From contig NC_059094.1 of NCBI RefSeq assembly GCF_020497125.1, positions 5,621,733 through 5,685,732 of the forward strand: DNA of 64,000 nt, given 5' to 3'. This DNA comes from Mauremys mutica. Lineage: Eukaryota; Chordata; Testudines; Geoemydidae. Numbering within the stretch: the first letter of the stretch is position 1; every line of letters starts with the position of its first letter. The translations under genes were made by a program, and so were the position numbers. Shown piece after piece: positions 11,218 to 21,189 of the stretch. Under the pieces are notes generated by a model. That model was not told the origin of the DNA. It was given only the letters and a program-made list of their open reading frames with translations, and did no database searches.

Positions 11218-12040
11218 CCCAGCGCCCCCTCACCCAGAGACCTCCCCCACAGATCCCTACGCCCAGCACCCCCTCGCCCAGAGACCTGCCCCACAGATCC
11301 CTACGCCCAGCGCCCCCTCGCCCAGAGACCTGCCCCACAGATCCCTACGCCCAGCGCACCCTCACCCAGAGACCTGCCCCACAGATCCCTATGCCCAGCG
11401 CCCCTTCGCCCAGAGACATCCTCCACAGATCCTTATGCCCAGCACCCCCTCGCCCAGAGACCTCCCCCACAGATCCCTACACCCAGCGCCCCCTCCCCCA
11501 GAGACCTCCCCCACAGATCCCTACGCCCAGCGCCCCCTCACCCAGAGACCTGCCCCACAGATCCCTACGCCCAGCACCCCCTCACCCAGAGACCTCCTCC
11601 ACAGATCCCTACGCCCAGCGCCCCCTCACCCAGAGACCTCCCCCACAGATCCCTACGCCCAGCGCCCCCTCTCCCAGAGACCTGCCCCACGGATCCCTAC
11701 GCCCAGCGCACCCTCACCCAGAGACCTGCCACACGTATCCCTACGCCCAGCGCCCCCTCGCCCAGAGACCTCCCCCACGGATCCCTACGCCCAGCGCCCC
11801 CTCTCCCAGAGACCTGCCCCACGGATCCCTACGCCCAGCACCCCCTCGCCCAGAGACCTGCCACACGTATCCCTACGCCCAGCGCCCCCTCGCCCAGAGA
11901 CCTCCCCCACGGATCCCTACGCCCAGCGCCCCCTCACCCAGAGACCTGCCCCACGGATCCCTACGCCCAGCGCCCCCTCGCCCAGAGACCTGCCCCACGG
12001 ATCTCTATGCCCAGCGCCCCCTCGCCCAGAGACCCCTCCC
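11218..12040 (+). repeat. 44-bp GC-rich minisatellite, about 19 copies
   Basis: The unit contains 'cccagagacctgccccacag' followed by 'atccctacgcccagcgcccc'. I count 19 'agagac' anchors spaced 44 bp apart from about 11,231 to 12,030. Since 44 is not a multiple of three, each forward frame cycles through three frames every 132 bp. All three forward frames therefore stay open and give the same 44-residue proline-rich periodicity. Variants such as 'cacacgtatcc' recur every third unit (copies 12 and 15), which hints at 132-bp higher-order spread. It is not a gene. Confidence 0.95.
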
Positions 12041-12170
12041 ACTGACCTCCCACCACAACTGCACAGCACCCTGCACACCATACCCCGAGCCCAGCTCCCT
12101 CACCCACAGATCCCCTACTGCCCAGCACCCCCTTCACAGTCCCACCATCACAGCTGTACAGCGCCCCCTA

Positions 12171-12264
12171 TCATAGAATCATAGAATCTCAGGGTTGGAA
12201 GGGACCTCAGGAGGTATCTAGTCCCACCCCCTGCTCAAAGCAGGACCAATCCCCAACTAAATCC
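12171..12264 (-). mobile_element. CR1 3'-end fragment, minus strand
   Basis: It begins 'tcatagaatcatagaatctc' and continues with the reverse complement of the CR1 3' UTR ('gggttggaagggacctc', 'ctgctcaaagcaggacca'). About 94 bp remain. Confidence 0.9.
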
Positions 12265-12868
12265 TGAGGGAATTCTGCATCAAATTCTGTGCATAATATT
12301 TTAAAATTCTGCAATTGTTTTTACAATAGATAGATGTGGAAGCTCCACCATGGCAGTGGGGAGCACAGGCCACTGGCTGCGTGGAGGTGGGAGATCACCC
12401 TGCAGTCTCCCCCGGTCCCCTGGGACAGGGACTTGGCCGTGACGCTGAACCTGACCCGGACATATCACAAGGGCCAGGCCTGCCACAGAAACACCCTGGG
12501 GTCCTGCCCCTTTTGTGCCAAGCACACCAGATGTGGGGAGGGAGGTGCAGCCTGGCAGCAGGATCTGAGTGCAGAGGGACTTAGTGTGGGGCGATCCAGA
12601 TGGGGGCAGGGGGGTTCTGTGGGGGGCAGTCTGGGTGCAGGCAGCTCAGTGGGGAACTGGATGCACAGGGAGGTTCCAGGTGCAGGGGACCAAGTGAAAG
12701 TGGTAGGCGCTCAGTGGGGGTGGGGGGGTCTGCGTGCAGGGGAGGTGTGGTTCATTGGGGTGGGGGTCGAGGTGTAGGTGGTTGGGGCTCAGTGGGGAGG
12801 GTGTCTGGGCAGGTACAGATGCAGGAGAGGTGGGGCTTGTCAGGACGAGGGTTTGATGGGCCTGCTTT
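12265..12868. other. AT-rich scrap then G-rich degenerate repeat
   Basis: Positions 12,270-12,320 ('gggaattctgcatcaaattc') resemble the edge of a turtle DNA element. Positions 12,541-12,868 are G-rich with loosely repeated 'tgcaggggggt' and 'ggctcagtgggg' motifs, a decayed tandem array. There is no supported gene. Confidence 0.5.
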
Positions 12869-14530
12869 GTGGGCCCCTTGCTGAATGAGGGAGGGAACCT
12901 AGTGACAGAGGATGTGGAGAAAGCTAGTGTACTCAATACTTTTTTTGCCTCTGTCTTCACAGACAAGGTCAGCTCCCAGACAGCTGCACTGTGCAGCACG
13001 GTATGGGGAGGAGGTGACCAGCTCTCTGTGGAGAAAGAAGTAGTTCGGGGCTATTTAGGAAAGCTGGACGAGCACAAGTCCATGGGGCCGGATGCGCTGC
13101 ATCCGAGGGTGCTAAAGGAGTTGGCCGATGAGATTGCAGAGCCATTGGCCATTATCTTTGAAAAATCATGGCGATCGGGGGAGGTCCCGGATGACTGGAA
13201 AAAAGCTAATGTAGTGCCCATCTTTAAAAAAGGGAAGAAGGAAGATCCAGGGAACTACAGGCCAGTCAGTCTCACCTCAGTCCCTGGAAAAATCATGGAA
13301 CAGGTCCTCAAGGAATCAATCCTGAACCACTTAAAGGAGGGGAAAGTGATCAGGAACAGTCAGCATGGATTCACCAAGGGCAAGTCATGCCTGACTAACC
13401 TAATTGCCTTCTATGACGAGATAACCGGCTCTGTGGATGAGGGGAAAGCAGTGGATGTACTATTTCTGGATTTTAGCAAAGCTTTTGATACAGTCTCCCA
13501 CAGTATTCTTGCCAGCAAGTTAAAGAAGTCTGGGCTGGATGAATGGACGGTAAGGTGGATAGAAAACTGGCTAGATGGTCGGGCTCAACGGGTAGTGATC
13601 AATGGTTCCATGTCTAGATGGCAGCCGGTATCAAGTGGAGTGCCCCAAGGGTCGGTGCTGGGGCCGGTTTTGTTCAATATCTTCATTAACGATCTGGAGG
13701 ATGGTGTGGACTGCACCCTTAGCAAGTTTGCAGATGACACTAAACTGGGAGGAGTGGTTGATACGCTGGAGGGTAGGGATAGGATACAGAGGGACCTAGA
13801 CAAATTAGAGGATTGGGCCAAAAGAAATATGATGAGGTTCAACAAGGACAAGTGCAGAGTCCTGCACTTAGGACGGAAGAATCCCATGCACTGCTACAGA
13901 CTAGGGACCGAATGGCTGGGTAGCAGTTCTGCAGAAAAGGACCTAAGGGTTACGGTGGACGAAAAGCTGAATATGAGTCAACAGTGTGCCCTTGTTGCCA
14001 AGAAGGCTAATGGCATTTTGGGTTGTATAAGTAGGGGCATTTCCAGCAGATCAAGGGATGTGATCATCCCCCTCTACTCAGCACTGGTGAGGCCTCATTT
14101 GGAGTACTGTGTCCAGTTTTGGGCCCCACACTACAAGAAGGATGTGGATAAACTGGAGAGAGTCCAGCGGAGGGCAACAAAAATGATTAGGGGGCTGGAG
14201 CACATGACTTATGAGGAGAGGCTGAGGGAACTGGGATTGTTTAGTCTGCAGAAGAGAAGAATGAGGGGGGATTTGATAGCTGCTTTCAACTACCTGAAAG
14301 GGGGTTCCAAAGAGGATGGATCTAGACTGTTCTCAGTGGTAGAAGATGACAGAACAAGGAGTAATGGTCTCAAGTTGCAGAGGGGGAGGTTTAGGTTGGA
14401 TATTAGGAAAAACTTTTTCACTAGTAGGGTGGTGAAGAACTGGAATGGGTTACCTAGGGAGGTAGTGGAATCTCCTTCCTTAGAGGTTTTTAAGGTCAGG
14501 CTTGACAAAGCCCTGGCTGGGATGATTTAG
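12869..14530 (+). CDS. CR1 ORF2 C-terminal part: reverse transcriptase
   Basis: An open frame of about 553 codons encodes the reverse transcriptase that would copy CR1 RNA at the target. The frame opens on a GTG inside the truncated element, so there is no true start codon. Motifs in order: PIFKKG and YRPVSLTS (residues about 117-135), FLDFSKAFD (199-207, first catalytic Asp), [10 protein letters not shown] (257-266) and FADD (287-290, catalytic Asp pair). A C-terminal region follows with [22 protein letters not shown] and LDKALAGM before a TAG-type end. No stop or frameshift interrupts it, unlike the copies at 41,931 and 57,592. It probably inserted recently. Expression would need a chance upstream promoter. 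Confidence 0.9.
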   Translation: MGPLLNEGGNLVTEDVEKASVLNTFFASVFTDKVSSQTAALCSTVWGGGDQLSVEKEVVRGYLGKLDEHKSMGPDALHPRVLKELADEIAEPLAIIFEKSWRSGEVPDDWKKANVVPIFKKGKKEDPGNYRPVSLTSVPGKIMEQVLKESILNHLKEGKVIRNSQHGFTKGKSCLTNLIAFYDEITGSVDEGKAVDVLFLDFSKAFDTVSHSILASKLKKSGLDEWTVRWIENWLDGRAQRVVINGSMSRWQPVSSGVPQGSVLGPVLFNIFINDLEDGVDCTLSKFADDTKLGGVVDTLEGRDRIQRDLDKLEDWAKRNMMRFNKDKCRVLHLGRKNPMHCYRLGTEWLGSSSAEKDLRVTVDEKLNMSQQCALVAKKANGILGCISRGISSRSRDVIIPLYSALVRPHLEYCVQFWAPHYKKDVDKLERVQRRATKMIRGLEHMTYEERLRELGLFSLQKRRMRGDLIAAFNYLKGGSKEDGSRLFSVVEDDRTRSNGLKLQRGRFRLDIRKNFFTSRVVKNWNGLPREVVESPSLEVFKVRLDKALAGMI

Positions 14531-14620
14531 TTGGGTTTGGTCCTGCTTTGAGCAGGGGGTTGGACTAGATGACCTCCTGAGGTCCCTTCCAACCCTGAGA
14601 TTCTATGATTCTATGATTCT
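12869..14620 (+). mobile_element. CR1 LINE, 5'-truncated, with intact reverse transcriptase frame
   Basis: It starts abruptly between the endonuclease and reverse transcriptase regions ('gtgggccccttgctgaatga', matching 42,137 and 58,219). It runs through the reverse transcriptase, the 3' UTR and a terminal ATTCTATG repeat at 14,600-14,620. ORF1 and the endonuclease are missing, so the copy cannot mobilise itself. It lacks an obvious TSD, as is usual for CR1. Confidence 0.95.
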
Positions 14621-15436
14621 TAACAGGGGAGCCCCAGCTTCTGCCAAGGGGATCCGCATGCTGGGCCCCCGCTTCCCCATCCCCTTCTCTTCCCCATCCC
14701 ATGCCCCTTCCCCCCGCTCCATCTCCTCCCCAGGCTTGGGGGACGGGGGGGAACCACCCCCCAGCAGGAGCCGGCGGATCAGGCTGGGGCCAGGTCGCTC
14801 CACTTCCTGCCAGCCGGTGATTGCAGGGTGGGCCCGACCCCGCACTCATGGGGCGGCGGGAAGTGCAGTGACCCGGCCCCAGCCTGCTCCGCTCTGCTCT
14901 CCTGGCTCCCAGCCTTGGGATTGGAGAATAGGGGGAACCACCCCCCCCAGCACTCACCGGTGGCACGGAGCGGGCTGGGGCCAGGCCCGACCCCGGCTGC
15001 AGTCCCCTGGGACGTTGCTCAGGGGAAGGGGTGGAGTGGGACGGGGCTGGGCTGGGGCGGAGAAGAGGCGGGGTGGGATGGAGGCAGCTTTCCTGGCTGG
15101 CCGGGGCCCCTTCTGACTCTGGGCCTGGCGGCCTGGCACTACCTGTCCTGCTGCCAGAGTCCCTTTTTGACTGGGCGTTCTGGTCAAAATACAGATGCCT
15201 GGCAACCCTCGTGCTGTACCCTATCCCCTGCCTGCAGAGCAGGATGTTACCCGGATCTCCTCCTAGGTCACTGTCACAATGGGGTGTGAACCCACAGCTC
15301 CATGCAGCAAACCACTTGGCCGTGTAAAGCTTCCATCCTTCACACTGAGTTTGCTGGTCCTCAGCCCACGTCAGCTCAAAGCGGTCTCATCCTGCCATTC
15401 ACCAGGGTTGGGCTCTGTATGTCTGACCAGGTCAGT
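14621..15436. other. GC-rich unassigned stretch
   Basis: It is C/G-rich, with two similar segments: 'gggggaaccaccccccagca' near 14,748 and 'gggggaaccaccccccccag' near 14,930. Each is followed by a 'ggctggggccagg' motif, suggesting an internal duplication of about 185 bp. It may be part of a degraded DNA element. ORFs on both strands are composition-driven. Confidence 0.45.
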
Positions 15437-15710
15437 GACAGTGTTGCCAGCGCTCATGATAATTACTGTTTTCCTTAAAGGCCCAGCTCCTGGAGTCATG
15501 TGGATGTGTGATGATTTCAGCCTTCATTCTTCAAGAAAAAGTTAATTTCTAGCCCTTGTGGCTAGAAATGTGACCCCCCCCCCGAAAGGCTCAAAAAGCA
15601 GAAGGCAAATAAAAATCTATTATGCTTACATAATCTCCTGATTTTAAAGCCAATCTCATGATTTTTGTGAGCCTGACTTATGATTTCTGAACATTTGGGG
15701 TTGGCAGTGC
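15437..15710. mobile_element. Short DNA element with imperfect inverted ends
   Basis: The left edge 'gtgttgccagcgctcatgat' resembles the reverse complement of the right edge 'ggggttggcagtgc'. The right interior ('aatctcatgatttttgtgag') matches, inverted, the left interior of 44,684-45,402. I found no clean TSD. Confidence 0.4.
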
Positions 15711-15735
15711 TGCCAATATCTGTCTCTGCCTTAAG

Positions 15736-16661
15736 CTCAGATCCACAAAGGGGTTTAGGCACCTAAGTCTAAGTTTTGGGCTCTACTGTGATCCACAAAA
15801 CTCCAGCTCAGCTGCTGCCTAACCCTCAAGGTGCCTAAACTTGCTTGATGCCTAAATTTTTGCTGTAATGTTACCTTGGCAGTGGCACCTCAGTGTCTGC
15901 TTCTGGGCACGCATGCTGCTGCCTCCCTCTAGGCATCCGGGCGACTATCCCCCTAAGCCCCAGAGTGATCTATGAACGGGAGGAAGAGAGGCAGAGGACT
16001 AGGAGTACCTGTCTCTCCCATCCGTGTGCTCGTAGGCCGCCTACTGGATTGGATCCATTCAAAATCTGGCTGCTGGAGGAGGTGCTGGTGACTAGCTTTT
16101 AATCCAGGGGTTAGAATGCTCAGCTGGGATGTGGGAGACCCATGTTCAATTCCCCCCTGCTTGAGGGGAGAACTAGTCATTGGGGCAGAGCCTGGAAGTG
16201 AGACTGGGTCTGTAGGCTGGTGGTTAGGACACCCACCTTGGAGGTGGGAGAGCCAGGGGCCAGTCTCCCTGCTCCCCTGACTCCAATTATTTCTCCACAG
16301 TGGAACAGCTGGTGAGTGCTCTAACCGTGTGCTAAAAGTTATCAGGTGGGCACTGCCACCACCTCGTCCTCCCCTGGCCATTCGATGTGGAGCCAGGTGC
16401 CTGCCTCACTCATTCTCACAATGAGAGACAGAAGTTTCCAGCTGTAGATCACTCGCCTCCTTGCACCCCAAACGTAGGCATCTATCCCCATGAGAAGGGT
16501 GGGGATCATCGAAATCTCCTATTGGCTAGCTTAGGCAGCTCTGCCTAGGCGCCTAACTCAGGCTTGGAGGATTGCAGTGCTGTCCCTGGGATTTTCTAGT
16601 CACGTAAAGTTAGGCGTTGTGACGCTGAGCATCATGATGCCAACTCCTTTGGCGGATCCAG
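15736..16661. mobile_element. Non-autonomous hAT-type element, 926 bp
   Basis: The imperfect inverted ends are 'ctcagatccacaaagg' on the left and the complement of 'cctttggcggatccag' on the right. The flanks 'gccttaag' (15,728-15,735) and 'gccttagc' (16,662-16,669) share 6 of 8 bases, consistent with an 8-bp hAT duplication. The interior (16,090-16,300) carries two tRNA-like modules: 'tgctcagctggg' with 'gttcaattccc', and a 'ggtggttaggacacccacct' stretch. There is no transposase. The copy at 8215-8990 is related. Confidence 0.65.
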
Positions 16662-17089
16662 GCCTTAGCATCTTGGTTCTGCCAACACACATATGCTCTG
16701 GTGGGGCACTGAGCCTGATTTGCATTCGGGGAGAATCACATTGAGGAGAGACACCTCAGGAAGGCTTTATGTTCGGAGAGCACCATGTAGAGCGGGCTGG
16801 CTTGAAACCGCCTGGAACTCATCCTTTGAGGCTTGATCTCCATCCCTGATTAGGGAGAATCTGGAGTAATTTCTAAGTCCTATCAGGATCCATTACGAAG
16901 CTGAGAGATCTCGAGGTAAGTATATTATTTGAGGGTTATAAGATATGATTATCTGCACCGAACAAGGGCATTTTATTATTTATATTATGGTAGAGCCTAC
17001 AGACTGTGGCTGAGATTGGGGCCCCATCACACCTGTGCTGGTGAGAGTCAACCCCTACCCCCCAAAGAATTTACCATCTACATAGACGG
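16662..17089. other. Unassigned stretch
   Basis: No recognised repeat or gene. 'Attatttatattatgg' near 16,973 is AT-rich. Confidence 0.4.
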
Positions 17090-17262
17090 GCATACATAGG
17101 AAGGTTCACTAGCCCCATTTTACAAATGGGGAAATAGAGACACCGAGGGATTAAGCAATTTGCCCAAGGTCACTCAAAGAGTCTGTGGCAGAACTGGTAA
17201 GTGAAGCCAGATCACCTAAGCTCCAGTGCAGGGCCTTAAATACAAGCCCACACTTCTCATTA
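17090..17262 (-). mobile_element. MIR-like SINE, minus strand
   Basis: The run 'ccccattttacaaatgggga', then 'tgcccaaggtcactcaaag', then 'gtggcagaactgg' is the reverse complement of the MIR body (core and tRNA-related parts). It is diverged but well recognisable. Confidence 0.8.
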
Positions 17263-18459
17263 TCTGCACTTCCAGAGGGAAGGTTGATTTGTCAGTATAC
17301 ACGGATCCTATTCTAATTTCCTGTCTTTATAAATACTCCTCAGCCAGTGATTGTTGCTAAATAAAAAGCATTTAAACAAAAACCTTTGCAGAGGTTATGT
17401 GCTTGGCCTTCAATGCCGAATCGCCCAAGTGTTCTGAGTCCCCTGGAACATTTGGGATCCCCCCGTGATGAGCTCCATAAATGACTGAATAAGGTCTCAA
17501 ACTGCTTCAGGAGAAAAGCTCAGCTGGTAAAAGCCACAATCAGAAGAACCTGGCCTTTTGCACCCGTTTCATTGGCTCCTCTGCTGAACAAGAATGTAAT
17601 TGTATCACCCCTCTAAGTCCATTATTTCCTTCTGATGACAACAGCCCTGCGGGATGTTTTCTGATGAGCTAATTAATTTCAGAAGTAAATGCCCAACCCT
17701 GAATTTTTCTGAGCAATTATCAGCTCGGAAACCTGCCAGAAATCAGAACATTTTTAGCCCCGATGATGAGTAACTGCAAGTAGCTGCAGACTCCTCAGAT
17801 ATGCTGCAATTTACCGGGAAATCTCCAGTGGTATCTGTCTCCAGATGCCTGCACCTGATAATCTTGCCCGGAGAGCAATCTAAACCTCCCCCGTTTATAT
17901 AAATGGGCACTGTTAGTCTTTGCAAGAATGTTGATAATTGCTCTTGGGATTTTTCACTCTGTCAGGCATCAGGGATGCCATATGTAGAAATCATTACTCC
18001 AGTGAACAGAGCCAATGCCACAATCCCAGTGAGACGGGGTGCCAGTACCTGGGGGGCCAAGGGGATCATAGCCCCCCCACTTTTAAAATGCCCGCCCACT
18101 TTTTACCATGAGCATAGTTTGGGAGGCAGGAGGGTGTGTTACCTCCCCAAACGGCAAGCCTCAGGCAGGTGCACCATGGGGGTGCAGACACAGGCCGCGG
18201 GCGACTCTTGGGCACCCCAGCACCCCGCCCAGGGCAGATGGAGGGTCCAGGGCTCCACACAGCAGCCTGGGCTCCCTGGCTGGCTCTTGTCACTGACTGG
18301 CTCTGGCTTCCAGCCTGGCTGCAGCGGGGCCCAGGGGAAGAGGAGGAACAGAGGCAAGTCCTCATGGGCCCCCACTTCTACTGAGGTCCCGGCGCTCTGG
18401 CAGTGAGACGCTGCCCTCCGGCAGGAAGAGCTGGTTAAAGGTCACGGGTTACACAGGGA
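17263..18459. other. Apparently unique stretch, partly AT-rich and repeat-poor
   Basis: Positions 17,560-17,920 show no repeat hallmarks and contain homeodomain-like 'agctaattaattt' and similar motifs. Positions 18,030-18,440 are GC-rich, with overlapping ORFs on both strands (up to 167 aa) but no domain. There is no supported gene. Confidence 0.4.
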
Positions 18460-18600
18460 GGGAGCACAGCGAATGGCGTGCCAGGACGCCTGGGTTCTAG
18501 ACCCAGCTTTGCTTCTGCGTTCCCAGCAGTAGGTAGCTGCCCCATCTGTACAATGGGGCTTTCCCTCCTTACAGTGGCGGCGTGAGATTCTCTTAGCCTG
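18460..18600 (+). mobile_element. MIR-like SINE fragment
   Basis: It carries 'gcctgggttctagaccc' (B-box-like region), then 'gctgccccatctgtacaatg', as in MIR bodies. It is diverged and truncated. Confidence 0.55.
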
Positions 18601-19601
18601 TGTGTGTGAAGGTGGGTAAAAGCATTAACCTTACCCCTTCAGGCATACAACAAACCCCCGTGTCAGCTTCGCACGTTCACCCACCACAGAGCCACTTTTG
18701 GATTCCTTTAGTTCACTCAGAAAAGACCAGGAGGCCCAGACCCTCAAAGGTATTTAGGCCTGAGCTACTTGGGATTCAGAGCATCTTCTGGGTACCATCA
18801 TTGGCTCTAGGTGACATCTCTCATCCCTCCTTGAGGCGAGGACTGTTCCTAGGCTTACCTCTGACTCTAACCCTCCCAGGGCCCCTCTATGCAGCCAGTT
18901 CTGTCTCTTAGCTTCCTTCTGGAGGTGGTTCCTTAGCTGCCACTGGACCAGGTACCTGGAACTCTCTGCTCACCTCCCTTCGCTTCAGTGATTTCCTCTC
19001 CTCTTCCGAAATGCAGCTCATCATCTACCCCTGCTATGCTCAAGCTGTGGCCACCAGAAAGAAGAGGACCAGGAGGAATTTCACACAGCTAGAAATTTCA
19101 AATCAATATCAGGTCCTCAGTGTGGAAACTATGGAAGGTATCTCTCAAGATCCGGCAGGTCCTAGGGAATGGAAAGAGGTACGGGACACACCTCTGTATG
19201 GCAGCTTGGTGCAACCTATAAGAAAATCAGCCCTGCCTGCATAGAGTTCTCCAACCTTCCAAGGAAGCCAGAGGATCCTCCCTGGGGATTCAATACTCAG
19301 AAGACTCAAAGAACATTCTGCAGGAGTCAGGCAGACACCAGGACAGGGCGCTGCCTTACGCAAGCCAAGACACGAGACATCACTCCAAGATTGGCCAGGC
19401 TTCTGAAACCAATGGGCAAAGATCCATTGGTGATGGCTCAGATCGGCACTAATTACAAGGCATCAGGGGTATCTTGCAGATAGTAGATGATTTCAGAGAA
19501 CTCGGAAGCATGCTGAAGATGAAGAATGTCCATGCAGTCTTCTCTGAGATCTTCCTGCCACACAAGAAAAGGAAGACAGAAAGCAGATTCTGGAAGTGGC
19601 C
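18601..19601. other. Unassigned 1-kb stretch
   Basis: No recognised gene or repeat. The ORFs are short and conflict with one another. Confidence 0.4.
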
Positions 19602-20095
19602 TGTTGGGGTATCTCCCTTGGGGTTTAGAGAGCACGGCCCCTTTAAAACCTTGTTCTAAGGCAGAGGAAGGGCTGATTGTTCCAGGGGAGTGGAGAGAGG
19701 GAGAGCAACGGGGTGTGTGTCGTGTCTGGAGCTCCAGACAAGATGCCTGCAGTGAGCAGGCCCTCACCTAGTGAAGCAGCCAAGAACCAGCCCAAAGCCT
19801 GAAAGGGACAGAGCAGCCGACCGGGGACACCCCAGGAAAGGAGCCAGGAGGAGCACTGTGCCAGGGAGGAATCCCCCAAGAAGGACAAACTGGAGCTGGA
19901 GCCAGTATCACTGTCTCCCAGAGCTGCATGGGGCCACGAGTGTGGGGCTTATGACCTTGCACTGGGAATAAGGAGGGAGGCTGTAGCTAGCTAAGTGGGG
20001 AGGCTGTTGCTCTGTGTGGGTTTGCAGAAAGCAGCAGAAGAGGGCACCGGAGGGGATGCAAGGGATGTTCACTGGTGCCAAAGATCGCCAGGAGC

Positions 20096-20458
20096 CAGGG
20101 CCGGCTCCAGGCACCAGCATCCCAAGCAGATGCTTGGGGTGGCAGTCTGCAAGGGGCGGCAGTCTCTGTGGTTTTGCCCCAAGCAGCGTGCCGAATTGCC
20201 GCCGGACGGCGGGGACAGTCCATGCGCCCATAGGGCAGCACACGCGTTTCCATGGCCGTGGCAATTCGGCAGCAACTTCTATGTTCATCTGTCCGCGGGG
20301 GCACAGCTTCTGTCTTCCGGCTGAAGACAGAAGCTGCCTCTGAATTGCCACTGCCACCGAAACGGGCGTGCCGCCCTAACGGCACACGGACTGCCCCTGC
20401 CGTCCCGCGGCAATTCGGCGCGCTGCTTGGGGCGGCAAAACCAGTAGAGCCGGCCCTG
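20096..20458. mobile_element. hAT-type MITE, CAGGGCCGGCTC family, copy 1
   Basis: Terminal inverted repeats CAGGGCCGGCTC...GAGCCGGCCCTG are flanked by a perfect 8-bp duplication CCAGGAGC (20,088-20,095 and 20,459-20,466). The 363-bp interior has several partial internal repeats ('caattcgg', 'gcggcaa') and no transposase. Confidence 0.95.
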
Positions 20459-20627
20459 CCAGGAGCACCCAACACTCACTGCTGGACTGGAACTCTGCCC
20501 AGGATTCCTGACCTCTGAGTGTAGACACAGTGCTCAACATCTGCCCTTTTACACTGGGTCTGGGGGTCCTACCGTACTGCTTCCCCTATGTACCCCCACA
20601 TTGTTTTTCTCCATCCATCCCTCTGTA

Positions 20628-20633
20628 AATAAA
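20628..20633 (+). promoter_or_regulatory. Polyadenylation signal AATAAA in the LTR-like block
   Basis: AATAAA is followed by 'tatttccctttcctac' and, 40 bp on, a GT-rich run. This order is expected at an LTR 3'-processing site. Confidence 0.4.
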
Positions 20634-20799
20634 TATTTCCCTTTCCTACATTAGTTGTACTATCCCAGTGTGTGTGTGTTTACTCTGGGGCAGAAGGGAG
20701 TTTCCCTGCTGTGTTCCTGCGTTTGGTTTTCTTGGCCGGAGCCCCTGCGGAGTGGACGCCATCTTGGCCACAAAGGCGCTATAGTTACACTGGCTAGGA

Positions 20800-21063
20800 A
20801 AGGGGTGTGCGGTAGAAGGTTTTGGTTTTGTGGAACATTGATCTGCCTTCTATGGGGAGAGGGGGCAGTATAGTTTGGATGGCCTCCACCTAGGGTGACC
20901 AGACAGCAAGTGTGAAAAATCAGGACAGGGGTGGGGAGTAAAAGGAGCCTATATAAGAAAAAGACCCAAAAATCAGGACCGTCCCTATAAAATTGGGACA
21001 TCTGGTCACCCTACCTCCACCTCAGTGGAAGGGAGTCAACCTCCTTGGGGACAGACTGGCTAG
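20800..21063 (+). pseudogene. CR1 ORF1 C-terminal esterase remnant, split by a MITE
   Basis: Reading from about 20,806 gives AVEGFGFVEH, a stop where Trp is expected, then SAFYGERGQYSLDGLH. After the 131-bp MITE plus duplication it continues LSGRES...TDWLE to a stop. The D-G-L-H motif fits the catalytic Asp-x-x-His of the SGNH-type esterase domain known from CR1 ORF1. The MITE's 8-bp TSD (CCTCCACC) lies exactly on the GLH codons. The N-terminal part of ORF1 is not seen. Confidence 0.65.
20891..21013. mobile_element. hAT-type MITE, TAGGGTGACC family, copy 1
   Basis: Inverted ends TAGGGTGACCAGA...TCTGGTCACCCTA are flanked by a perfect 8-bp TSD CCTCCACC (20,883-20,890 and 21,014-21,021). It is 123 bp long with no coding capacity. 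The second copy is at 53,059-53,182. Confidence 0.95.
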
Positions 21064-21189
21064 AGTAATAGGACTAATAGCAAAAGGGGAGGGTAAAAAG
21101 AGGGGAGATGTGAGCACTCCGCACAAAATCAAGATGGTGAGAACAAAATTAATGAAGGAACCAAAGGACATGAAGAAAAGAATTTCTTG

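Larger units (their letters stand above)
19602..20772 (+). mobile_element. Probable LTR-like block carrying a hAT MITE
   Basis: It begins TGTTGGGG and holds a polyadenylation signal AATAAA (20,628-20,633) followed by a T/C-rich and GT-rich segment, as in the R/U5 part of turtle LTRs. It may end near 'ttggccaca' (20,772). The 5-bp flanks do not match, so the boundaries are uncertain. A MITE with a perfect TSD sits inside at 20,096-20,458, so this block is older than that insertion. Confidence 0.5.

Noticed and set aside
11218..12040. CRISPR-like array
   Set aside because: Units are head-to-tail without unique spacers and the genome is vertebrate.
10918..12184. Three long overlapping proline-rich plus-strand ORFs (375, 360 and 249 codons)
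   Set aside because: They are the same 44-bp minisatellite read in three phases. The period is identical and no unique domain flanks it.
16090..16160. Possible tRNA gene near 16.1 kb
   Set aside because: Only box-like motifs. No cloverleaf could be drawn, and the segment lies inside a hAT-type element.
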